Origin: Actinomycetota bacterium
GTDB taxonomy: Bacteria > Actinomycetota > Thermoleophilia > Gaiellales > Gaiellaceae
Direction of reading: 5' to 3'
Assembly (NCBI GenBank): GCA_005883235.1
Contig: VAYE01000213.1
Location: forward strand, 1-5,082
Length of the DNA stretch: 5,082 nt
Shown here: positions 1 through 5,010 of the stretch, piece by piece
How the letters are laid out: every line of letters starts with the position of its first letter
Numbering within the stretch: position 1 is the stretch's first letter
Made by a program: the position numbers and the translations under genes
Notes under the pieces: generated by a model
Databases searched by the model: none
Seen by the model: the letters and a program-made list of their open reading frames with translations, nothing else
What the model was told of the DNA's origin: nothing

Positions 1-1
1 G

Positions 2-214
2 GGCCGGTTCGAGACCGACGCCGGGACGATCGCGGAGGCGCTGCGCGCGCTGCCGGTCGCCGATCTCCTCCTGGACGAGCGCGGCGAGCTTCGTCCGCTC
101 GTGAACGTCTACGTGGACGGCATCGACGTGCGCGAGCGCGAGGGGCTCGAGACCCGTCTCGACGGGCCGGAGAAGATCCGCGTGCTGGCGGCTATCGCCG
201 GCGGCTGGCTCTAG
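2..214 (+). CDS. MoaD/ThiS/CysO-like sulfur carrier protein, 3' part, with GG-Trp-Leu C-terminus
   Basis: This is the last 70 codons of a gene whose start lies before the window. It resembles the C-terminal two thirds of small ubiquitin-fold sulfur carriers (MoaD, ThiS, CysO), which are about 90 residues long. Visible landmarks are a helix reading TIAEALRAL, the strand VNVYVDGIDVR typical of actinobacterial CysO/MoaD proteins, a GLET turn, and the terminal strand IRVLAAIAGG. In this family the final Gly-Gly is adenylated by an E1-like enzyme and converted to a thiocarboxylate that donates sulfur to molybdopterin, thiazole or cysteine synthesis. Here GG is followed by Trp-Leu before the TAG stop, so the diglycine is not free. 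A peptidase would have to remove two residues first, as described for QbsE with the JAMM protease QbsD. The pathway cannot be chosen without the upstream neighbours. Its stop is 4 bp from the stop of the convergent cupin gene. Confidence 0.8.
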   Translation, partial: GRFETDAGTIAEALRALPVADLLLDERGELRPLVNVYVDGIDVREREGLETRLDGPEKIRVLAAIAGGWL

Positions 215-223
215 CGAGCTAGA
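210..223. repeat. Short palindrome holding both convergent stop codons
   Basis: TCTAGC-GA-GCTAGA is a 6-bp inverted repeat with a 2-base centre. The TAG stop of the sulfur-carrier gene lies in the left arm, and the complement of the TAG stop of the opposing cupin gene lies in the right arm. The stem is short, the loop is too small for a stable hairpin without unpairing, and no T-run follows. It is therefore a weak terminator candidate and may simply reflect two facing TAG codons. Confidence 0.35.
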
Positions 224-575
224 TCCCGAAGCGCTGAGCGGCCGACTCGAACTCGTCGAACTGGACGATCGTGCAGCCGTCGTCGCTCCAGGCGTCGTGT
301 CCCGCCGGAACGATGAACACGTCGCCGGCCTTTGTATGGAGCTCGGTCCCGTCGTCGATCACGGCGTGGATCTCGCCCTCGATCACGTAGCCGACGTGCG
401 TGTCCTGGCAGCGGTCGGCGCCCATGTCCTTCGAGAAGCGCCAGCCCGGCGGGTACTTCGCCCGCTTCACCTTGATGTCGCCGAGCTGCACGACGTCGAT
501 CTGCACGCCGCCCTTCTCGATGTGCTCGTCAGGCTGGTCGAGCGACCGGCTGGCGGCTTTGCTCATCGTCGCCAT
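219..575 (-). CDS. Small single-domain cupin protein
   Basis: This is a 118-residue protein filled almost entirely by one cupin beta-barrel. Motif 1 is represented by residues about 56-76: Cys56, His60 in DTHVGY, then EGE at 66-68 and the DDG turn at 74-76. Motif 2 is AGDVFIVPAGHDAW at 83-96, with His93. The usual HxH pair of motif 1 is reduced to a single histidine, so any metal site would differ from the classical three-His/one-Glu set; Cys56 might contribute. Such small cupins bind small molecules or act as isomerases, dioxygenases or sensors, and the sequence does not say which. The first ATG is favoured over the in-frame ATG at 566 because AGGAGG sits 5 bases before it. It lies 22 bp after the BMP lipoprotein gene on the same strand and is probably cotranscribed. 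No signal peptide is visible, so it should be cytoplasmic. Confidence 0.85.
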   Translation of the reverse strand: MATMSKAASRSLDQPDEHIEKGGVQIDVVQLGDIKVKRAKYPPGWRFSKDMGADRCQDTHVGYVIEGEIHAVIDDGTELHTKAGDVFIVPAGHDAWSDDGCTIVQFDEFESAAQRFGI

Positions 576-580
576 TCGAA

Positions 581-586
581 CCTCCT
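581..586 (-). promoter_or_regulatory. Shine-Dalgarno site of the cupin gene
   Basis: On the minus strand AGGAGG precedes the ATG at 575 with a 5-base spacer. It lies between the TAA stop of the lipoprotein gene and the cupin start, and decides the first of two nearby ATG codons. It is the clearest ribosome binding site in the window. Confidence 0.75.
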
Positions 587-597
587 CGTCCCCCGGG

Positions 598-1626
598 TTA
601 GCTGACGGTCGTCGGGATGCCCCCGAGCGACCCGTTCGCGATCTGGGCTCGGATCTTGTCCAACTTTGTCACGTCCGCCTTCGGCACTCTAGGGCTGATA
701 CTGCCGAGGCCGACGCCGTTGTCCTTCAGGCCGAAGACCGCGTTCCGCCCGCCGCGGAACTTCCCGCTCAGCACGTCCTGGATCGTGAGGTAGACCGCCT
801 GGTCGACGTGCTTCGTCGCGCTCGTCAGGATCTGTGAGCCGAGGAACGACTGGTCGGCGTCGACGCCGATCCCCCAGACGCCCTTCTCCTTCGCCGCGTC
901 GAGCGTGCCGAGCCCGCAGCCGCCCGCGACCTGGAACTCGATCGACGAGCCGGACGCGATCTGGCTGAGCGCCGCCTCCTTGCACTTGGCGAGGTCGACC
1001 CAGTCGTGCGAGTACGCGTTCAGGAGCTTGATCCCCGGGTCGGCCTTCCTCGCCCCTGCCTGGTAGCCGGCGATGAACCGGTCGACCGGCGGCTCCTTCA
1101 TACCGCCGACCGAGCCGATCACGTCCGGGCCCGGCTTCTGCTTCTCGACGAGCCCGGCGAGGTAGCCGGCCAGGTATCCGACCTCCTGCTCGCGGAAGAG
1201 CAGGCCGAGGACGTTCTTCGGCTTCCCGGCGAGGGTCGTCGCGTCGACGTCGATGATCGCGAAGTGCGTGCTCGGGAACCGCTTGGCGACCTTCGCCACC
1301 GCATCGGCCTGCGCGAACCCGACGCTGATCACGAGGTCGTAGTGCAGCTTCGCGAACTGGGCCAGGTTCGGGATGTAGTCCTGCGCCGAGGCAGACTGGT
1401 AGACGCGGCCCGTGATCCCGAGCCGCTTCTCCGCCCGCAGGAGGCCCAGGTAGGCCAGGTGGTTGAAGCCGCGGTCGTTCAGCTGGTTGATGTCGGTGAC
1501 CAGACCGACCTTGATCCGCTTCGCGGAGCCGGCGGTCGCGGTGGCCGTCCCGCTCGAACTCTTCGAGCCTCCACAACCTGCGACAAGCAGGACGACGAGG
1601 AGCGGCGGGAGCAGGCGTCGGAGCAT
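598..1626 (-). CDS. BMP/PnrA-family substrate-binding lipoprotein
   Basis: The 342-residue product starts with a short lipoprotein signal: MLRR, a hydrophobic stretch, then the lipobox LVAGC with the acylated Cys at residue 18. A Ser/Thr/Ala/Gly spacer follows. The rest matches the BMP family (basic membrane protein, PnrA): GLVTDINQLNDRGFN at 41-55, VISVGFAQADAV near 99-110, FREQEVGYLAGYLAGL at 144-159, VGGMKEPPVDRF at 173-184 and WGIGVDADQS at 251-260. Known members bind purine nucleosides or related ligands outside the membrane and pass them to an ABC transporter. No matching BMP-type permease or ATPase gene is in the window. Cys215 and Cys237 could form a disulfide. The ATG at 1626 is chosen over a GTG at 1677 because it places the signal peptide at the N-terminus and avoids overlapping the divergent gene. 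No Shine-Dalgarno is evident before it. Confidence 0.9.
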   Translation of the reverse strand: MLRRLLPPLLVVLLVAGCGGSKSSSGTATATAGSAKRIKVGLVTDINQLNDRGFNHLAYLGLLRAEKRLGITGRVYQSASAQDYIPNLAQFAKLHYDLVISVGFAQADAVAKVAKRFPSTHFAIIDVDATTLAGKPKNVLGLLFREQEVGYLAGYLAGLVEKQKPGPDVIGSVGGMKEPPVDRFIAGYQAGARKADPGIKLLNAYSHDWVDLAKCKEAALSQIASGSSIEFQVAGGCGLGTLDAAKEKGVWGIGVDADQSFLGSQILTSATKHVDQAVYLTIQDVLSGKFRGGRNAVFGLKDNGVGLGSISPRVPKADVTKLDKIRAQIANGSLGGIPTTVS

Positions 1627-1632
1627 TCGCGC

Positions 1633-1638
1633 TAGGTT
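1633..1638 (+). promoter_or_regulatory. Possible -10 element for a leaderless transcript of the NrtR-like gene
   Basis: TAGGTT fits the TANNNT pattern of actinobacterial -10 boxes and ends 7 bases before the ATG at 1646. That is the spacing expected when transcription begins at the start codon. No purine-rich ribosome binding site is present, which agrees with a leaderless message. No recognisable -35 hexamer is seen, so the call is weak. Confidence 0.3.
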
Positions 1639-1645
1639 TACGACT

Positions 1646-2359
1646 ATGGGGCGAAAACCTGCGGGCGAGTCTACCACAGCGGCGAGGCCACGCCCCGAGC
1701 ACGTGACGCTCGCGGTCGTCCTCCAGGTGCGGGCCCGTCGGCTACATGTCCTCCTCTGGGAGCGGGGCCGCGAGCCGGAGCGCGGCCACTGGGCGCTGCC
1801 GGGCGGCTACCTCGAGCCCGGCGAGACGCTCGAGGAGTCGATCCGCCGCCACCTGGCGGAGAAGGTCGACGTGCGCGAGCTCTCGCACCTGGAGCAGCTC
1901 GAGACGCGGAGCGAACCCGAGCGGAACCCGCGCGCCTGGCAGCTCGCGACCGCCTACCTCGGTCTCGTCCCGAGCGACCTCGACCCCGCTCTCCCCTCCG
2001 ATACCGCGTGGCAACCGGTCGACGCGCTCCCCCAGGTCGCGTTCGACCACGGCTCGATCGTGCCGGCCGGTCGTGAGCGCCTGCGCGCGAAGCTCTCGTA
2101 CACGAACGCCGGCTTCGCGCTCGCGCCGAAGGAGTTCACGCTGTCCGAGCTCCGCGACCTCTATGCGGCGGCCCTCGGCCACGACGTCTCGACGACGAAC
2201 CTGCAGCGCGTGCTCGTGCGCCGCCGCCTGCTCGAGCCCGCCGGGGGCCGGCGCGAGCCCGGTCCTGCCGGCGGGCGCCCAGCGGCGCTCTACCGCTTCC
2301 GGTCCCGGAAGCTCGAGATCACGGACCAGTTTGCGGTGCTGCGTCCACCTGCCCGGTAG
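1646..2359 (+). CDS. NrtR-like transcriptional regulator: degenerate Nudix domain plus winged helix
   Basis: This 237-residue protein has a Nudix fold at about 20-150 (VTLAVVLQV, then GHWALPGGYLEPGE) and a C-terminal winged-helix region at about 160-218 (KEFTLSELRDLYAAAL, then RVLVRRRLLEPAG and GRPAALYRFR). This arrangement is that of NrtR, which uses a Nudix domain to sense ADP-ribose-like ligands and represses NAD-related genes. The Nudix box at 54-76 keeps Gly54, Glu60, Arg68 and Glu72. The normal REUxEExGU end reads RHLAEKVDV, so His69, Lys73 and Asp75 replace Glu, Glu and Gly. That predicts loss of pyrophosphatase activity and favours a regulatory role. The ATG at 1646 is preferred; an in-frame GTG at 1703 just before the first strand is an alternative. 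The gene diverges from the BMP lipoprotein gene and converges on the lipoprotein ending at 2319. The target regulon is unknown, because no NAD gene is in view. Confidence 0.8.
   Translation: MGRKPAGESTTAARPRPEHVTLAVVLQVRARRLHVLLWERGREPERGHWALPGGYLEPGETLEESIRRHLAEKVDVRELSHLEQLETRSEPERNPRAWQLATAYLGLVPSDLDPALPSDTAWQPVDALPQVAFDHGSIVPAGRERLRAKLSYTNAGFALAPKEFTLSELRDLYAAALGHDVSTTNLQRVLVRRRLLEPAGGRREPGPAGGRPAALYRFRSRKLEITDQFAVLRPPAR
1668..1673 (-). promoter_or_regulatory. Possible -10 element for the BMP lipoprotein-cupin unit
   Basis: On the minus strand TAGACT matches TANNNT and lies 41 bases before the ATG at 1626, implying a leader of roughly 35 nt. It would fall inside the first codons of the divergent NrtR-like gene if that gene starts at 1646, or in the intergenic space if it starts at the GTG at 1703. 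No convincing -35 box lies 16-18 bp upstream. Confidence 0.25.
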
Positions 2360-3101
2360 CGCGGAACGTGAGCGGCGTCCGGTTCGTCGCCGGCTTCGGG
2401 CCTTCCTCGTTCGGCGAGAGCGCACGCTCGGCGGCGTTCGGGCCGCGCGGCAGGACGCGCAGGCGGTAGTCCGCGACGAGCCGGGCGGGCGGCGCGGAGT
2501 CCGAGACCTGGTGGCGCAGCTCGACCCGGAGCCGGTGAGAACCCGCGGGCAGCGGCTGGAAGACGATCGAGTTGGCGCCCATGTTCAGCGAGCCCAGGTC
2601 GCCGGGGAAGTAGATGCGGCAGATCTGCGGCCCGTTGTTGCGGTAGAAGACCCAGAACCGGTTCGGGTCGCGGACGTAGCGCCCGTCGACGGAGACGCTG
2701 ATCGTGTACCCGCGCGCGAGCTCTCTGGTCTCCGAGACGACCGGCGCGGCCGTCACGGCCGTGTCGAGGACGAGCCGCGTGCGCGGGACGGTCAGGCGGT
2801 AGACCGTTCTCAGCGTCCGGCCGGGCTCGCTCGTCTGCTCGAGGTGGTGCGGGAGGAGCCGAAAGGCCGCCCCGTCGATGTACATGGGGAGCTGGCCGAA
2901 GTTGTAGGTGACGACCGCGCTCGCGAGGTTCGCCGGATTCGTGTCCATGGTCGTCTTCACGCCCGGCTGGCGGACGAAGCGATCCGGGAGGAGCGGCTTC
3001 GGATCGGCCGCCGCGGAGGCTCGTCTCGCCTCATGGGAGCCGCCGCAGCCTACGGCCGCGAGACAGCCGACGGCGATCGCGGCCACGAGGAGCGGACGCA
3101 C
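2319..3101 (-). CDS. Putative lipoprotein of unknown function
   Basis: The favoured start is the GTG at 3101, giving 260 residues that begin directly with a lipoprotein signal: MRPLLVAAIAVGCLAAVGC, with Cys19 followed by GGS as in many actinobacterial lipoproteins (Cys13 is a second, less likely acylation site). A short Ala/Ser/charged linker precedes a soluble domain rich in alternating hydrophobic and polar residues, suggesting beta-sandwich structure (YTISVSVDGRYV, FWVFYRNNG, PAGSHRLRVELRH). I do not recognise the family. An open frame extends upstream to a GTG at 3209, but those 36 residues are Ser/Arg/Ala-rich, use rare AGG and AGA codons, and would bury the signal sequence. It is the last gene of the ABC operon, 10 bp after the apparent true end of the preceding gene. 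Its end overlaps the convergent regulator gene by 41 bp. It probably sits on the outer face of the cytoplasmic membrane. Confidence 0.7.
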   Translation of the reverse strand: MRPLLVAAIAVGCLAAVGCGGSHEARRASAAADPKPLLPDRFVRQPGVKTTMDTNPANLASAVVTYNFGQLPMYIDGAAFRLLPHHLEQTSEPGRTLRTVYRLTVPRTRLVLDTAVTAAPVVSETRELARGYTISVSVDGRYVRDPNRFWVFYRNNGPQICRIYFPGDLGSLNMGANSIVFQPLPAGSHRLRVELRHQVSDSAPPARLVADYRLRVLPRGPNAAERALSPNEEGPKPATNRTPLTFRATGQVDAAPQTGP

Positions 3102-3111
3102 GCCGAAGAGG

Positions 3112-3246
3112 CTAGCGGCCGCTGCCGAACAGGCGGCCGGCGAGGCCGCGGCGGACGATCCGGGACTGGCTCTCCACGGCCGCGACGACCGGAGACACCT
3201 CAGGCTCACCGGTCACCACCGGAGGCGGAGCGGCGATGAAGGCCTG
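3112..3246 (-). other. Out-of-frame continuation of the upstream membrane protein
   Basis: This stretch has no start of its own but reads as a credible protein C-terminus of 44 residues beginning [17 protein letters not shown] and ending GLAGRLFGSGR before TAG. Its codons have mostly G or C in third position, whereas the frame that continues the membrane protein here has a run of A- and T-ending codons (CCA, CTT, CAT, GGT, GGT). Joining it to the membrane protein needs one base fewer near 3245-3250. The join gives a 180-residue product whose stop lies 10 bp before the GTG start of the next gene, a normal operon spacing. See the matching finding. Confidence 0.5.
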
Positions 3247-3655
3247 GCGCGGCGAGCGACGGGTCCGAGTCTTTGATGAGGTCGACCCCGAGCGGGAAGC
3301 GCCGCGTGTGGCGAGCCGTCCACGCGTTCAGGTCTCGCGGCAGGAAGAGCGAGATCGCGATCGCCGCCGCCGCGACGACGTACGCGCCGCCCCGCCGCCA
3401 GAGGGACGCAGCGAGGCCGACGAGAAGCAGGATCGCAACGGGGACGAGCGCGAGCGCCCAGATCTTCGCCTCGGTTGCGTTGGACGACTGCTCGTAGTGG
3501 AGGACGACCTTCCCGTGGCGCAAGCGGTGGACGAGACGGGGACGGTCGATCGCGAGCGAGCTGGCCATCAGCGTCGCGAAGAAGAGCGTGATCGAGAGCA
3601 GGGCCGCAAGGCCGAGCGGGGCCTTCGACCCGCGGCGAAAGAGCCGGAAGATCAC
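3206..3655 (-). CDS. Three-helix membrane protein of unknown function, probably frameshifted at its 3' end
   Basis: As read, this is 149 residues starting with a GTG that overlaps the ATPase stop as GTGA. Hydrophobic segments at about 13-36, 65-86 and 90-105 look like three transmembrane helices. Between the first two is a loop of about 28 residues ([10 protein letters not shown] to SSNATEAK). After the third helix a hydrophilic region contains [16 protein letters not shown] at about 118-133. I do not recognise the family. The last 13 residues, from Pro137, look like out-of-frame sequence ([12 protein letters not shown]); the more natural C-terminus lies in the adjacent frame up to 3112, which would make a 180-residue protein. 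Its place between the amino acid transporter ATPase and a lipoprotein, with a four-base overlap, suggests cotranscription. Nothing shows it is part of the transporter itself. Confidence 0.7.
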   Translation of the reverse strand: MIFRLFRRGSKAPLGLAALLSITLFFATLMASSLAIDRPRLVHRLRHGKVVLHYEQSSNATEAKIWALALVPVAILLLVGLAASLWRRGGAYVVAAAAIAISLFLPRDLNAWTARHTRRFPLGVDLIKDSDPSLAAPGLHRRSASGGDR

Positions 3656-4296
3656 ATGCGTCCCGCGGCGATCACGCGGGAAAGGAACTCTTGCGTCCGC
3701 TCCTGCTTCGGGGCCGCGAAGATCTGGTCCGGCGGCCCTTCCTCGAGGATCACCCCCGCGTCGAGGAAGCACACGCGATCCGCAACCTCGCGCGCGAAGC
3801 TCATCTCGTGCGTGGCGATGATCATCGTCATCCCGAACTCCTCGGTCAGGCTGCGGACGAGGTTCAGCACCTCCGAGAACTCCTCCGCCTTCTCCTCGAG
3901 GCCGATTCGCCGCAGCAGCTCGCGCGCCCGCCCCCTGGCCTGGGTCCGAGAGTGTCCGAGCACCTTCCGCGGCGCGAGCGTCACGTTCTGCAGCACGGTC
4001 ATGTGCGGGAAGAGGTTGTAGGCCTGGAAGACGATCCCGATCTTCCGCCGGAGTGCGTTGACGTCCACCTTCCCGTTCGTCAGGTCGAGCCCGTCGAAGA
4101 CGATCCGACCTTCGTCGACACGCTCGAGCAGGTTGACGCAGCGGAGGAGAGTCGACTTTCCCGAGCCCGACGCGCCGATCAAGCAGACGACCTCGTGCTC
4201 CTCGACGGCGAGGTCGACGCTCTTCAGGACGACGTTGTCGCCGAAGCGCTTCGTCACCCCCTCGAGCTGGACGAAGGAGGGCGCGGTCGCGCTCAC
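3652..4296 (-). CDS. Polar amino acid ABC transporter ATPase lacking the LSGGQ/Walker B segment
   Basis: The 214-residue product is a GlnQ/HisP-type nucleotide-binding subunit, normally about 240-255 residues. Visible motifs are the N-terminal strand [11 protein letters not shown], Walker [10 protein letters not shown] at 41-49, the Q-loop at Gln91 in [17 protein letters not shown], and the H-loop His163 in [17 protein letters not shown]. The family C-terminus [20 protein letters not shown] is present. Between Phe140 and Ser141 the expected signature LSGGQ, Walker B and D-loop (SALDPE) are absent. Sequence jumps from GLEEKAEEF straight to SEVLNLVR, an in-frame loss of roughly 40 residues. Without those elements ATP hydrolysis should fail. 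The flanks are perfectly family-like, so the loss is recent or artefactual. The GTG start overlaps the permease stop as GTGA, supporting translational coupling. The subunit would dimerise on the cytoplasmic side of the permease. Confidence 0.9.
   Translation of the reverse strand: MSATAPSFVQLEGVTKRFGDNVVLKSVDLAVEEHEVVCLIGASGSGKSTLLRCVNLLERVDEGRIVFDGLDLTNGKVDVNALRRKIGIVFQAYNLFPHMTVLQNVTLAPRKVLGHSRTQARGRARELLRRIGLEEKAEEFSEVLNLVRSLTEEFGMTMIIATHEMSFAREVADRVCFLDAGVILEEGPPDQIFAAPKQERTQEFLSRVIAAGRM
3874..3879 (-). other. Junction of the in-frame deletion in the ABC ATPase
   Basis: Codons 140 (TTC, Phe) and 141 (TCG, Ser) join the helical-subdomain end GLEEKAEEF to SEVLNLVR. In relatives the latter follows the D-loop SALDPE by a few residues. 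Roughly 120 bp of expected coding sequence is missing and the frame is preserved. No long direct repeat marks the join. Confidence 0.75.
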
Positions 4297-5000
4297 CCGG
4301 CCAGCGCCCGTTCCCGCAACTCGCGCTCGCGGATCAGGTGGTCCGTGAAGCGCGCCAGGGGGATCGTCAGGAAGATGAAGAGCACGCCTGCGACGACGAA
4401 GCCCGTGAAGTTGAAGTACGAGGAGCTGAAGTTCGTCGCCTGGATAGTCGCTTCGGTGACCCCTGCCACCGAGATGATCGCGGTGTCCTTCTGCAGGCCC
4501 ACGAAGTCGTTGAGGAGGGGCGGGATGACGCGCCGCACGGCCTGAGGCAAGACGACGTACCGCAGCGCTTGCGCGTAGCTGAGACCGAGCGAGCGCGCCG
4601 CCATCCGCTGGCTCCCGTGCACGGACTCGATCCCGGCCCGGTACACCTCCGTCACGTAAGCGGTGTAGACGAGCGTGAGCGCCGCGACGCCGTAGACGAA
4701 GTTCGACCGGTCCGAGATGCCGTGGATGTTCAGGCCCGGCAGGCCGAGCGCGATCATCAGGGCGACGAGGATGAGCGGCGTTCCGCGAAAGGTGTCGGTG
4801 TAGATGACGGCCAGGGCGCGTAGCGGCCACGCTCCGCGCCCCGGCAGTCCTCTCACGACGGCGATCCCCAGCGCAAGTGCGAGCACGAGCAGCTCCGCGA
4901 CGACCATCATGCGGATGTTCGTCTGGAAGCCGTTCCAGACGTCCGGAAACACCTGCCGGAACGCGTGCGGGCTGAAGAACGCTTCGAAGAAGCGATGCAT
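4293..5000 (-). CDS. Polar amino acid ABC transporter permease (HisM/GlnP type)
   Basis: This is a complete 235-residue inner-membrane permease of the His/Glu/Gln/Arg transporter class. Hydrophobic segments lie at about 31-50, 62-90, 101-118, near 171-186 and 198-216. The conserved [12 protein letters not shown] at 72-83 and [18 protein letters not shown] at 164-181 are characteristic. The cytoplasmic EAA coupling loop is [19 protein letters not shown] at 134-152; Met133 stands where many members have Glu. A single permease gene suggests a homodimer, unless a second is encoded outside the window. The ATG at 5000 follows the solute-binding protein gene by 10 bp. A GAGG sequence upstream is too far from the ATG for a strong ribosome site. 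The 3' end overlaps the ATPase start by four bases. The substrate cannot be assigned beyond polar amino acids or similar compounds. Confidence 0.93.
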   Translation of the reverse strand: MHRFFEAFFSPHAFRQVFPDVWNGFQTNIRMMVVAELLVLALALGIAVVRGLPGRGAWPLRALAVIYTDTFRGTPLILVALMIALGLPGLNIHGISDRSNFVYGVAALTLVYTAYVTEVYRAGIESVHGSQRMAARSLGLSYAQALRYVVLPQAVRRVIPPLLNDFVGLQKDTAIISVAGVTEATIQATNFSSSYFNFTGFVVAGVLFIFLTIPLARFTDHLIRERELRERALAG

Positions 5001-5010
5001 CTGTCGTGCG

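Noticed and set aside
210..223. Palindrome as a bidirectional terminator
   Set aside because: The arms are only 6 bp with a 2-base centre and no T-run. Two facing TAG stops account for most of the symmetry.
1627..1677. Longer BMP lipoprotein starting at the GTG at 1677
   Set aside because: It would put 17 polar residues before the signal peptide and overlap the divergent gene. The ATG at 1626 gives a standard lipoprotein signal.
3102..3209. GTG start at 3209 for the lipoprotein, forming a GTGA overlap with the stop at 3206
   Set aside because: The overlap looks attractive because two real GTGA overlaps exist in this operon. The extra 36 residues are low-quality Ser/Arg/Ala sequence with rare AGG and AGA codons, and they would bury a perfect lipoprotein signal that begins at the GTG at 3101.
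1746..3239. 497-residue plus-strand open frame
   Set aside because: It is Arg/Ser/Ala-rich and crosses both the NrtR-like gene and the opposing lipoprotein gene in another frame. It has no recognisable domain, as expected of GC-rich shadow frames.
3236..4021. Long plus-strand open frame opposite the ATPase and membrane protein
   Set aside because: It is antisense to genes with clear motifs, strongly charged and without family resemblance.
4399..4601. Methionine in place of the EAA-loop glutamate of the permease as a third lesion
   Set aside because: That position is not invariant in amino acid permeases, and the rest of the loop is fully conserved, so it is not evidence of inactivation.
4297..4830. 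Upstream extension of the ATPase reading frame
   Set aside because: This part overlaps the permease gene in a different frame and is His/Arg/Pro-rich. The ATPase domain begins just after the GTG at 4296, which overlaps the permease stop as GTGA.
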